NCBI GenBank assembly: GCA_032119595.1
Contig: JAUMBQ010000005.1
Coordinates: 186,001 to 250,000 of the forward strand
Direction: 5' to 3'
Length of the DNA: 64,000 bases
Source: JAGIBJ01 sp032119595
GTDB lineage: Bacteria > Actinomycetota > Thermoleophilia > Solirubrobacterales > Solirubrobacteraceae
Both the position numbers and the translations under genes were made by a program. The notes under the pieces are model-generated. The model was not told where the DNA came from. It was given only the letters and a program-made list of their open reading frames with translations, and made no database searches. Position 1 is the stretch's first letter, and every line of letters starts with the position of its first letter. Positions 26,401 through 33,928 of this stretch are shown here, in pieces.

Positions 26401-29400
26401 GGCGACTGGCGACGGTTGGATCTGCACCACGTCGCAGGTCTGTTCGCACGCGGGCCCAGTACCCGCCGACGGGTCGCTTCCGCCACTCACGACCGAGTAC
26501 TCGGTCCCGACGCGTGATGCTCCCGCGAATTACAGCCTCAGCGCGAGCATCGACCCGGTCGGTGACCGGTTCACGACCAACAATGCCGTTACCGGCAGCG
26601 CCGGGATCGGTGGTTCCGACGTCGACATCACTGCAACCGTCGATACCGTCGGCCCCTGGCGGGCCGGCGAGAGCGCCTCCTACGTCGCTCGCGTGCGGAA
26701 CGTCGGCAACGCGGCCACTACCGGCGACGTGACCGTCCGGCTCGATGCGCCGTTCAGCGGTGCCGAGGCGCGCGGCGACGGCTGGATCTGCACGTCCGTC
26801 CTTGTGTGCACCCACGTCGGCGTAGTAGCGCCAGGCGCGGGGATCCCGGATCTGGCGATCAGCTTCCCGGTGCCAAACAACGCCGTCGGCACCGCAGGCG
26901 CGGGCGTGAGCGTCTCGGCCGGAGGAGACCAGGTCTCGACCAACAACGCCGTGGCCCTCTCCACCGGGTTTGGTGTCCCGGCGACCGAACGGCGCGCCGC
27001 GGTCTACGACGTCGCGTTCGAGTCGCCCGAGCTGCCGCGTGGCGGCAGCTCCCGCGTGCGCGTCGCAGCACTGGAGGACGCCGACCTTGCCGGTGCGACG
27101 TTCACGGCCATCCTGCCCGCTGGCACCTCGATTGAGCCAGCGCCGCCGCAGACACGCCTGCTGAACCCGACGGTCACTCCCGACGGCGATCAGACCTCGG
27201 TTCGCTGGGTCGTCGCCGCCGCGACCCCCACCCGCACCGACCTCACGTTCGCCGTGCGGGCAGCCCCGACGGCGACGCTCGGCAATGCGCTCGTCGAGAC
27301 TCGCTTGGAGTCGAGGTACACGGCCGATCCGGAACGCGCCCAACCTCAGTTCTCGATCGTGCAGGCCGCAATCACCGACCACGCACCGAGGCGCATCGCA
27401 CGCGTGACTGAACAGACGATCGACATATCAGGGGCCCACCTCGATGACGGCTTCTCCTGGGAGCTGCGCGTCGGGGCCGCCCGCTCCCGCGCGACCTCCT
27501 CTGGCGGAACGCGTTCGTCCCGCTCGTTGAGGTTCAACACCACGTCGTTGCCTGTCGGCGGCTCTGCCCAGCTCGTCGCTTTGTCCGGGGACACGGTGGT
27601 CGCGACCATGCCCGACACGCTCACCGTCGAAGGCGCGGTATACCGGGACCCGGAGATCACCGTGGTCGGCCCGACCGCAGTGCGGCTCAACACCAAGGGA
27701 TCGTTCTACGTATCGGTGACCAACCCATCGAACGCCGACATCAAGGAGGTCCCCGTCGTGATCTCGGTGCCGAAGGACGTCGAGCTCATTCCGGACGGCG
27801 AGGGATCACGCGAACTCCAGTCGCTTGTGATCGACCGGCTCACCACTTCGGCCGTGCCTGAGGTGGCAAGGATCTCCGAGGAGGACGCGGCGGTGCTCAA
27901 GGCCGAGCTTCCGTCAGCGCCCGACACCTATGTGAACACCGATACCGGCCGGACTGAGTCCGTCTCGGTGGTTCCGTCGATCCCCGCCGGGGGCACTGCA
28001 CGTGTGAAGGTGACGACGATCCCAAGAGCGGTGGTCACCGCACCGGTCACGGCCACGGTGCCGGTGGACCGCCAACTATTCAGCAGTACCGGCACGGTCT
28101 CCCCCATCTCCCGCTCGACGGCGATCTACGCCCGCACCGGAAGCATCCCGAGCAACGTTGACTGCAGCGGCGAATACGCCTCGTTCTGCGCCACGGCCGA
28201 CGCGTATATGGGGAGCCTCAACGACATCCGCACCCTTGCCAGCGGATCGATGTGCATGTCGTTCTCCGGGCTCACGCTCGGGTTCGTCGGGAGCAACTGC
28301 TCGATGAGCGTCTCGGGCGCGGTTCAGAGCCACGCGGAGAAGAGCGTGCTCAAGAGGATTCCCGGAGCGACACTCTTCAAGAAGATCTTCGGCATTTACG
28401 GGCTGGTGAAAGGGCTCTTCGACACCGCCGATAAGATCGAGAAGCGCTTCGACGACACCCGCTTCGGGGTGCAGGCGCTCGATCCCAACGACAAACTGAG
28501 CCCCGCCGGCTATGGCACCGCCCACGACATCACCGGCGACGACCCGATCCCGTATGTCATCAGGTTCGAGAACGTCGCCAGTGCAAGCGCGGCAGCACAG
28601 CGGGTCGATGTGACCGACGAGCTACCCGCGGTGCTCGATGCTTCGTCGGTACGCATCGTCGCGGCCGATGTCGGCGGCACAGCCCTCGACCTCTCGACCG
28701 GCACCCTTGACGGCGATGTGCGCAGAACGACTGGTTCGGCCATGCTCGACGAGTCAACCGAGCGCTCCGTCGGCCTGACGGTGAGCGTCGATACGGACAC
28801 CGGACGTTTGGAGGCGTCGTTCCGCGGGCCACCGAATCTCGAAGACCCGTTCACGCCGACCCCGTACGCCGACTTCTTGCCGCCGAACGACGCCACGGGC
28901 CGCGGCGAGGGCTCGCTGACGCTTGAGGTCACCCCGATCGCGTCGGCTTCCACGGGGACCGAAATCCGGAATGTCGCGTCGATCGTCTTCGACCCGCATG
29001 CCGGCGGCCCAACGATTCTCACGCCTCCGGCGCTCAACCGGCTCGACCGCTCGCCGCCCGTCGTTGCTGCCAATGGGGTACCGACCGAGGTCAAGACGCC
29101 GGCATTCCTCCCGTTCACGGCTTCCGATGCTGGGACCGGGGTGACCTCGATCAACGTGGTCCCGATCCTCGGGGCGCAGCGCCTCACTTCGATCGTGGTG
29201 CCCGCCGCCGAGCGGACGTTCGCGTTCGACGGCGCTCCGGGCACCTACCGGTTCGAGATCACCGTCCAGGACGGTGTCGGGCATTCCGCGACGTCAACGT
29301 CGCCGGAGGTGCAAGTGCGCGCTCCCGAAGTGACGCCGACACCCACGCCCACACCCACACCCACACCCACACCCACACCCACACCCACACCCACACCGGT

Positions 29401-29923
29401 CCCGAGCCCGACCACTGAGCCGGCCATGCCGACTCCACCGCCAGTCGCGACACCGACGCCCACCCCAATCACCACGACGCCCGCGCCGTCAATCGTGCCC
29501 AGCGCGGAACTGGTCCCTGAGGCCCCGAGGGCGGCCTCTACCCCGGCACCCGGCGGGAACATCCCGGACGCTCCCACGTCTCGGGAGGGGGTGAGCGCCA
29601 CCGTCCAGAAGGTGAAGCTCGCTCAGGTTGGCAAGAAGGGCGTCCCGATCAAACTCGCCCTCTCCGGGGCAGTGACCCGTTGCACCCTGACTCCAGCGGT
29701 GACCGTCAAGGAGCTGAAGCGGCTGAAAGCGTCGACGAAAACGAAGTTCACGTCGACGGAGATCACCGTGCGTGGGGTCTCCGCAGAAGCGGCCGTGCGC
29801 TTGCCGAAGGGCCTCATCGGCAAGCTCGCCAAGGCGAAGAAGCTGACTCTCGCCATCGCGGTGGACTGCCGCTCGGCGACCGGCAGCGCCAAGACGGTCG
29901 TGACCACCACCGTGAAGAAGTAG
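20462..29923 (+). CDS. Giant secreted surface protein with 17 Ig-like repeats
   Basis: A protein of about 3,153 aa. The signal peptide core is RSLGLALTATVLAAPATAGA. Residues 48-2173 hold 17 tandem repeats of about 125 aa, each with a GWxC...C pair and the pattern of CARDB/DUF11-type beta-sandwiches. Next comes a region of further beta domains, then (near residue 2673) the DPNDKLSPAG...YVIRFENV module known from large bacterial surface proteins, a Pro-Thr hexanucleotide-encoded linker (about 2960-2979), a Pro/Thr/Ala region and a C-terminal domain ending TTTVKK. No sortase motif or membrane anchor is visible. Start GTG 20462 follows a TACGGT box; ATG 20528 also yields a signal peptide. Adhesive or stalk-like role inferred from architecture. 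Confidence 0.85.
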   Translation: MTQLLRVHRLFPRIAGATVRLPMRSLGLALTATVLAAPATAGAAVTPVDLTAVVSASSPAGAGADATSSVVVRNVGGTAATSSITLRLAIDGHTGASALSASGTGWRCDITAGECSTEADVGAGATLPPLTATYPVASGLGSRPLQVRLSATVVSANDTATTNNTASSTVPVVAAAGSDLVHSIVASVPVRAGAPANFIARIENAGSRAATGRIEVQLTASSSGGPISATGAGWTCPAGGDRCATDADVAPGAALPELSVVVPTSAGQAYASLSGNVVIAGESVPSNNSAYATAPVLQFGDVDLVTAVQSGRSTAGSAASFGVTVRNLGGTAATGRVEVQLSVGGGSATGARTGSGLGWSCPGDADRCVTDADVAPGAALPLLTISAPTVGTFDRGGQVSLAATASTPGDAFSANNSGHTNSMVVSPGGADLQMAVAPGAAVRPGGQATFVATVRNSGAAATTARVEVRLSPSGNADGVAAGAGTGWTCPATTNTCLNDIDVAAGASLPPLTVSVGTVENNNATFLGATVSVAGDRVTANDGAFSTVQQTRNGTPIDPTVSLSDLGPWTRGEEGTATTTVTNAGPSADGPLSVTLSSPFPGARATGPGWSCTSSLACAHPGPVPAGGALPPISTTFTVPSRGGGEAVSFSASVTAAADTIPEDNGVSGTGTVSGPKTDVALSIGDPGGWRLGRSASFVTSVGNAGSAAATGRTTVRIDAPSPGATATGSGWSCTSSLICSHAGTIAPGASLPDITTAFSLPARDALESRGFSASVENASDETDSNNAATASTGISGAVVDVVASLGRVGPWQIGQEGTFQTNVHNTGTAAATAPTVLRLSAPFSGGRATGDGWSCTSDLVCSHPGPIAAGASLPTVTTSFRVPSRDVLDGSSVSATVSSDADAITGNNTATSSGVTAGPAIDLTPLVAVSAPWQLGELASFSTRITNSGFRASQGNIVVQLQTPWSGDTAIQGDGWTCNESLVCSHAGPLSAGAVLPDLKATGRFRADQDPSVAGAAAGLIAAPDELSANDASAVTVPLIATSGEDRLQVAMTRSSSGDVSTTSGEDVTISVRAAGARDAAAPLKVVITPSAGIVLESTTGPGWTCGTPTTCDRTVSILASEASTLTSHIRATDSATSRESFVVSAKGAAGAASVSTLALPRRAAGGVDLVHTTRSATPTPAGGVATFRTTVRNVGGDAATGRITLRYRPSSGTTGEPVTASGEGWNCVGSGNLCRTDTDVAAGGTLPDLIVPINTTTDVRSAGTAVLMSSVDIANDREPANNDASGQSPLSVRAGTDLALGIRGAAATAAGSAARFQISARNVGTTVRSGRTELRLTQQGRVSELRASGPGWSCPSSSDRCFTDATVAAGAALPELVVEAVSSRGLTGDSPFAGLAVSFIGGDVDSGNDSTSLTVPIVAATSGDLALRVRGGVSKAGEPAPFVITGTNTGPSAVTERIELSLSAGGQAVAGVTITTESNGWSCPADAGRCVTDTDVPAGGALPALEVGVPTQADAPSGGSTAGLNVRIIAPADPIPANDDASGTAVLSTRTAVDLVGHVDAPVGLVSAGSPAVFSGVVTNLGTATATARTEVNVGSQQATSSVFSTGGWTCPLFTGRCVNDTDIPAGGSLAPLRIEVPTSDAEFATRYAYGGISFFSDDDAVSSNNSASAGAFVVGNALSARARLRTAVTLAASPSSKPVVAVTRISNTGSADAIGTITAHVSGFGAASPDGNGWSCQVESGSGWACTHPGPLGAGATLPALTTTGAPRPSENPGQIGFRASAETDSASVDDDDASAEASVGVGGQGTDLVAVLGDLGSWSLGSPASFTTTVRNLGATMAAGPTTVRISSPYASGAQASGTGWVCTAQLVCTHAGDVAGGDALPAITTGFEVPATDALGAAGADVSIESVSDQVLTNNRSYASGGPVGPTPDLSVDLDGTPALRPGEDGGVAVVVRNRGPVASASDVTVRISNSLAGGQATGDGWICTTSQVCSHAGPVPADGSLPPLTTEYSVPTRDAPANYSLSASIDPVGDRFTTNNAVTGSAGIGGSDVDITATVDTVGPWRAGESASYVARVRNVGNAATTGDVTVRLDAPFSGAEARGDGWICTSVLVCTHVGVVAPGAGIPDLAISFPVPNNAVGTAGAGVSVSAGGDQVSTNNAVALSTGFGVPATERRAAVYDVAFESPELPRGGSSRVRVAALEDADLAGATFTAILPAGTSIEPAPPQTRLLNPTVTPDGDQTSVRWVVAAATPTRTDLTFAVRAAPTATLGNALVETRLESRYTADPERAQPQFSIVQAAITDHAPRRIARVTEQTIDISGAHLDDGFSWELRVGAARSRATSSGGTRSSRSLRFNTTSLPVGGSAQLVALSGDTVVATMPDTLTVEGAVYRDPEITVVGPTAVRLNTKGSFYVSVTNPSNADIKEVPVVISVPKDVELIPDGEGSRELQSLVIDRLTTSAVPEVARISEEDAAVLKAELPSAPDTYVNTDTGRTESVSVVPSIPAGGTARVKVTTIPRAVVTAPVTATVPVDRQLFSSTGTVSPISRSTAIYARTGSIPSNVDCSGEYASFCATADAYMGSLNDIRTLASGSMCMSFSGLTLGFVGSNCSMSVSGAVQSHAEKSVLKRIPGATLFKKIFGIYGLVKGLFDTADKIEKRFDDTRFGVQALDPNDKLSPAGYGTAHDITGDDPIPYVIRFENVASASAAAQRVDVTDELPAVLDASSVRIVAADVGGTALDLSTGTLDGDVRRTTGSAMLDESTERSVGLTVSVDTDTGRLEASFRGPPNLEDPFTPTPYADFLPPNDATGRGEGSLTLEVTPIASASTGTEIRNVASIVFDPHAGGPTILTPPALNRLDRSPPVVAANGVPTEVKTPAFLPFTASDAGTGVTSINVVPILGAQRLTSIVVPAAERTFAFDGAPGTYRFEITVQDGVGHSATSTSPEVQVRAPEVTPTPTPTPTPTPTPTPTPTPTPVPSPTTEPAMPTPPPVATPTPTPITTTPAPSIVPSAELVPEAPRAASTPAPGGNIPDAPTSREGVSATVQKVKLAQVGKKGVPIKLALSGAVTRCTLTPAVTVKELKRLKASTKTKFTSTEITVRGVSAEAAVRLPKGLIGKLAKAKKLTLAIAVDCRSATGSAKTVVTTTVKK
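20603..26980 (+). repeat. Seventeen coding repeats in A4-B4-X-A4-B4 order
   Basis: Class A units (Cys-x6-Cys followed by TDxDV-type sequence) occupy 20603-22120 and 23963-25495, four each. Class B units (Cys-x5-Cys followed by sHxGP-type sequence) occupy 22121-23593 and 25496-26980, four each; the first unit of the second B block has Cys-x9-Cys. One divergent unit (23594-23962) separates the two blocks. A+B blocks measure 2991 and 3018 bases. Boundaries are approximate to a few codons. Confidence 0.8.
29341..29397 (+). repeat. Hexanucleotide microsatellite encoding (Pro-Thr)n
   Basis: About nine units of CCACAC/ACACCC encoding Pro-Thr repeats in the giant protein. The unit is six bases, so slippage changes length in steps of two residues without frameshift. 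Confidence 0.9.
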
Positions 29924-30024
29924 AGCGAACCGGACTCTGATCGAAAACGCCCCTGGCCGTGATCGTGGGCTGGCCGTGTCGCTGTCCGAACTGCCATGCT
30001 CAGCGCCGACTATGCGGAACCGTC

Positions 30025-30891
30025 TTGTCTGACTCGGCTCCTCCGGCCCTCCCGGTCACCGACGGGCACCGCGAGGACCTGCGAGCTGACTGCTCACAGT
30101 GCTTCGGCCTGTGCTGCGTCGCGCTTCCGTTCGCCAAGACGGCCGATTTCGCGATCGACAAGAGCTATGCGGAGCCCTGCCCGAACCTGAACGACGACTT
30201 CCGCTGCCAGATCCACGACCGCCTGCGCGAAAGCGGCTTTCGAGGCTGCACGGTCTACGAGTGCTTCGGCGCCGGCCAGAAGACCTCGCAGGGGACCTTC
30301 AAGGGCGTCTCATGGCGCGCCGACCCGGCCAACCGGTTGCCGATGTTCGAGGTTTATTCGGTGCAGCGGGTACTCCACGAGCTGCTCTGGTACCTCACCG
30401 AAGTCCGTGACCACCCGTCGGCAAGGCCGCTTCACGCCGCACTTGACGAGGCCCTCTCCGAGACCCGCCGGCTCACCGAACTCGATGTCGAGTCGCTCCT
30501 TCGGCTCGACTACGACGAGCACCGGGCCGACGTGAGTTCTCTGCTGCTGGATGCCAGCGAGATGATCCGCGCCGACGCCGTCCGGAGCGTCGGGCGTCGC
30601 GGCAAGAAGCCTGGCCGCGGCCCGGACTTCATCGGCGTCGATCTGCGCCGCGCCGATTTCCGTGGTGCTGATCTGCGCGGGGCGTACCTCATCGCGGCGA
30701 ACCTCGCTGGCGCCGACCTGCGGTTCGCGGATCTCATCGGCGCTGATCTGCGCGATGCCGAACTCACGGGTGCCGATCTCACGGGCAGCCTTTTCCTCAC
30801 CCAGACGCAGCTCAATGCCGCCAAGGGCGACCGCTCCACCAAGCTCCCGCCAGCGCTCTCGCATCCAGGCCACTGGCTCGCGAAGCGCTGA
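30025..30891 (+). CDS. Pentapeptide-repeat protein with Cys-rich N-terminal domain
   Basis: About 288 aa. The N-terminal half has a Cys cluster (DCSQCFGLCCVALPF, then PCPNL, FRCQIHDRL, GCTVYECFGAGQ) resembling a metal-binding YkgJ-like domain. The C-terminal part (from about residue 195) is a right-handed pentapeptide-repeat helix with A(D/N)LxX units such as DLRRADFRGADLRGAYLIAANL. The combination is seen in a family of actinobacterial proteins of unknown function. The start is uncertain: TTG 30025 lies eight bases after TATGCG, while GTG 29959 would add 22 residues. It is convergent with guaA. Confidence 0.8.
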   Translation: MSDSAPPALPVTDGHREDLRADCSQCFGLCCVALPFAKTADFAIDKSYAEPCPNLNDDFRCQIHDRLRESGFRGCTVYECFGAGQKTSQGTFKGVSWRADPANRLPMFEVYSVQRVLHELLWYLTEVRDHPSARPLHAALDEALSETRRLTELDVESLLRLDYDEHRADVSSLLLDASEMIRADAVRSVGRRGKKPGRGPDFIGVDLRRADFRGADLRGAYLIAANLAGADLRFADLIGADLRDAELTGADLTGSLFLTQTQLNAAKGDRSTKLPPALSHPGHWLAKR

Positions 30892-30897
30892 AACGCA

Positions 30898-30929
30898 GAA
30901 GGGCGACCACCTCGCAGTGATCGCCCTTC
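30898..30929. terminator. Hairpin between convergent genes
   Basis: GAAGGGCGA pairs with TCGCCCTTC over a 14-base loop. On the minus strand it is followed by TGCGTTTC, so it best serves guaA, but it could act both ways. A second small hairpin, TAACGC/GCGTTA (30943-30959), begins in the guaA stop codon. Confidence 0.65.
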
Positions 30930-30956
30930 AAGGATCATTGAATAACGCTGCGGGCG

Positions 30957-32537
30957 TTACTCCCACTCAATGGTGCCCGGGGGCTTTGAGGTGATGTCGA
31001 GGAGGACGCGGTTGACGTCGCGCAGCTCGCCCATCATGCGCGCCGCGACGCGCTCGAGGAGGTCGTACGGGAGGCGAGCCCAGTCGGCGGTCATCGCGTC
31101 GTCGGACGTGACGGCGCGGATGCCGACGGCGTAGCCGTAGGTGCGTTCGTCGCCCTGAACGCCAACCGTGCGGATGGCGGGCAGGACACAGAACGACTGC
31201 CACAGCTCGCGGTAGAGGTCAGCGGCGCGGATCTCTTCCTGGAGGATCGTGTCGGCGTCGCGCAGGATCTGAAGGCGCTCCTTCGTGACCTCTTGGCCGA
31301 CGATGCGGATCCCGAGGCCAGGCCCCGGGAACGGCTGGCGCCACACGAGGCGCTCGGGCAAGCCAAGCTCGATCCCGACGGCACGGACCTCATCCTTGAA
31401 GAGCTGCCGCAGCGGCTCGACGAGTTCGAACTGGAGGTCGTCCGGCAGCCCACCGACGTTGTGGTGGCTCTTGATCGTCGACGAGCCCGGACCGCCGCCG
31501 GACTCGATCACGTCGGAGTAGAGCGTGCCCTGCACGAGGAAGTCGACATCGCCGAGTTTGCGAGCCTCTTCCTCGAAGACGCGGATGAACTCGCCGCCGA
31601 TGATCTTGCGCTTGGTCTCCGGGTCGGTCTGACCGGCGAGGCGCGCCAGGAAACGCTCCTCAGCATCGACCGCCACAAGAGGGATGTGGTACTGGTCGCG
31701 GAAGGCCTTGATGACCTGGTCGCCCTCGTTGTTGCGCATCAGCCCGTGGTCGACGAAAACGCACGTGAGCTGGTCGCCGATGGCCTTGTGCACGAGCACG
31801 GCCGCCACCGAGGAGTCGACGCCGCCGGAGAGGCCGCAGATGACGTGGCGGTCGCCGACCTGCTCCTGGATCAGGCGCACCTGCTCCTCGACGATGTTCG
31901 CGGCCGACCACGTGAGCGACAGCCCAGCGATGTCTTGCAGGAACCGACGCAGGACAGCCTGGCCGTGCGGGGTGTGCACGACCTCCGGGTGGTACTGGAT
32001 GCCGTAGATCTTGCGCTCGTTGTTTTCGAGCGCCGCGACGGGCGAACTCGTCGACGAAGCGAGCGCGGTGAACCCGGGCGGCGCTTCGTAGACGGTGTCG
32101 CGGTGACTCATCCAAACCGGCTGCTCGGTGGGCAGATCCGCCAGGAGCGTGCCGGGCGTCTGCACCGTCAGCTCGCTTCGGCCGTACTCACCGACGTCGG
32201 CACCCTCGACCTTGCCGCCCAGGGCATGGGCCAGCAGCTGCATGCCATAACAAATGCCCAGGACCGGAACGCCGAGGTCCAGCAGACGCTCGTCGAGTTC
32301 GGGAGCGCCCGGTGCATACACCGAGGCGGGCCCGCCGGACAGGATGATCGCCTGCGGCGGATTGGCACTGAGTTGTTCGATCCCGACATGCGCCGGAAGC
32401 AGCTCGCTGTACACGCCGAGCTCGCGGACGCGCCGCGCGATCAGCTGCGAATACTGCCCGCCGAAGTCGAGGACGACGACCCGCTCGTGTGCGGCCGTAG
32501 CCAGCTCAGGAGCGTCGGCGCCTGCCGGGGAACTCAC
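30957..32537 (-). CDS. guaA: GMP synthase (glutamine-hydrolysing)
   Basis: A 526-aa enzyme converting XMP to GMP. The class I glutamine amidotransferase domain opens VVVLDFGGQYSQLIARRVRE, with the nucleophile Cys96 in GICYGMQ and a further QYHPEV motif. The ATP pyrophosphatase domain has the P-loop GLSGGVDSSVAA, and the C-terminal dimerisation domain ends in SKPPGTIEWE as in the family. The open frame runs far upstream into guaB3, but the GTG at 32537, overlapping the guaB3 stop by one base, gives the normal start. The gene pair is translationally coupled. Confidence 0.98.
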   Translation of the reverse strand: MSSPAGADAPELATAAHERVVVLDFGGQYSQLIARRVRELGVYSELLPAHVGIEQLSANPPQAIILSGGPASVYAPGAPELDERLLDLGVPVLGICYGMQLLAHALGGKVEGADVGEYGRSELTVQTPGTLLADLPTEQPVWMSHRDTVYEAPPGFTALASSTSSPVAALENNERKIYGIQYHPEVVHTPHGQAVLRRFLQDIAGLSLTWSAANIVEEQVRLIQEQVGDRHVICGLSGGVDSSVAAVLVHKAIGDQLTCVFVDHGLMRNNEGDQVIKAFRDQYHIPLVAVDAEERFLARLAGQTDPETKRKIIGGEFIRVFEEEARKLGDVDFLVQGTLYSDVIESGGGPGSSTIKSHHNVGGLPDDLQFELVEPLRQLFKDEVRAVGIELGLPERLVWRQPFPGPGLGIRIVGQEVTKERLQILRDADTILQEEIRAADLYRELWQSFCVLPAIRTVGVQGDERTYGYAVGIRAVTSDDAMTADWARLPYDLLERVAARMMGELRDVNRVLLDITSKPPGTIEWE

Positions 32538-33718
32538 TAGGACTTGCCGCCGCGCGAGCCCATGCCGACGCCCTGCGAGTTCTGCAGGAGCTTGCCTTCG
32601 GTCTGGAGCGACGGAGCGACCATGACTTCGGCGCGGTGGAACTCGGCGATGTCCTTGTAGCCCGTGGTGGCCATCGAGGTCTTGAGGGCACCCATCAGGT
32701 TGAAGGTGCCGTCGTTCTCGTGGGCCGGGCCCGTGAGGATCTCGCTGAGCGTGCCGTTCTGCACGGTCTGCACGCGAGCTCCGCGCGGAAGATCCGGGTG
32801 GAACGTCGCCATGCCCCAATGGAAGCCGCGGCCCGGTGCCTCGTGGGCACGAGCGAGCGGGCTGCCGATCATCACGGCGTCGGCGCCGCAGGCGAAGGCC
32901 TTGGAGATGTCGCCACCCGTGCGCATGCCGCCGTCGGCGATCACCTGCACGTACTCGCCGGTCTCCAGCATGTGCTGGAGGCGGGCCGCCGCGACATCGG
33001 CAATCGCCGTCGCCTGGGGAACACCAAGGCCGAGGACGCCGCGCGTGGTGCACGCCGCACCCGGGCCGACACCGACGAGCACGCCGGCAGCGCCGGTGCG
33101 CATGAGGTGAAGGCCAGCGTGGTAGCTGGCGCAGCCACCGACGACGACAGGGATGCCGACCTCGCGGATGAACTGCTTGAGGTTGAGCGGCGGACGCGAC
33201 TCGTCCTCGGAGACGTGCTCCGCGGAGACGACGGTGCCCTGGATCACGAGAATGTCGAGGCCGGCGTCGAGCGCGGCTTCGTAGTGCGCCGCGACGCGCT
33301 GCGGGGTGAGCGAGGCCGCGACGACGACGCCCTGGTCCTTGATCTCCTTGATCCGCTGCGGGATCAGGTGCGGCTTGATCGGCTCCTGGTAGATGCGCTG
33401 CATCTCACGGGTGGCCTCGTCCTTGGGCAGCTTCGAGATGCGCTCGAGCTGCTCCTCGGCGTCCTCGTAGCGGGTGAAGATGCCCTCGAGGTTGAGGACG
33501 GCCAGCCCGCCGAGCTTGCCGATGATGCCGGCCGTCGTGGGAGACACGACGCCGTCCATCGCCGAAGCGAGCAGCGGAAGCTCGAAGCGGTAGTCGCCGA
33601 GCTTCCACGAGATGTCGACATCATCGGGGTCGCGGGTTCGGCGGGAAGGGACGATCGCAATGTCGTCGAATCCATAGGCGCGGCGCGCCTTCTTGCCTCG
33701 ACCGATCTCAATCTCCAT
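32537..33718 (-). CDS. guaB3: GuaB3-family IMP dehydrogenase-like protein
   Basis: A 393-aa TIM-barrel enzyme of the IMPDH/GMP reductase superfamily lacking CBS domains. Opens MEIEIGRGKKARRAYGFDDI, with IVPSRRTRDPDDVDISW typical of the GuaB3 group; the active-site loop is GVGPGAACTTRG with a catalytic Cys, followed by IADGGMRTGGDISKA. A cyanobacterial GuaB3 has been shown to act as GMP reductase, so this need not be the IMP dehydrogenase of the cell. ATG 33718 is the conserved start, with no clear ribosome-binding site. It overlaps guaA. A TAGAGT hexamer 118 bases upstream is a possible -10. Confidence 0.9.
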   Translation of the reverse strand: MEIEIGRGKKARRAYGFDDIAIVPSRRTRDPDDVDISWKLGDYRFELPLLASAMDGVVSPTTAGIIGKLGGLAVLNLEGIFTRYEDAEEQLERISKLPKDEATREMQRIYQEPIKPHLIPQRIKEIKDQGVVVAASLTPQRVAAHYEAALDAGLDILVIQGTVVSAEHVSEDESRPPLNLKQFIREVGIPVVVGGCASYHAGLHLMRTGAAGVLVGVGPGAACTTRGVLGLGVPQATAIADVAAARLQHMLETGEYVQVIADGGMRTGGDISKAFACGADAVMIGSPLARAHEAPGRGFHWGMATFHPDLPRGARVQTVQNGTLSEILTGPAHENDGTFNLMGALKTSMATTGYKDIAEFHRAEVMVAPSLQTEGKLLQNSQGVGMGSRGGKS

Positions 33719-33928
33719 GCGTGGTGCAACCCCAGGGTGGTCGAAGCGCCCCCTCATCGGGGCAGCTGTGAACGAACGAACGCCGCGGTGCCGGTGCTGC
33801 CTGAGAGGGGCAGGACCAGAACCGGACCAACGACTCTAGCAACGCTCCCGGAGGGTGGATCGCCCGGTCAGGCAAGGGCACCGCGTGCAGGGAGAACCTG
33901 CCGCTAACCGGGCGCGCCTCCGCCTTCG

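Noticed and set aside
25631..27382. 583-codon minus-strand open frame within the giant gene
   Set aside because: Shadow frame with Arg/Gly/Asp-biased composition and no motif.
32538..33053. N-terminal extension of guaA (698-codon frame)
   Set aside because: The extra frame is the shadow of guaB3; the GTG at 32537 gives the correct GMP synthase length and overlaps the guaB3 stop.
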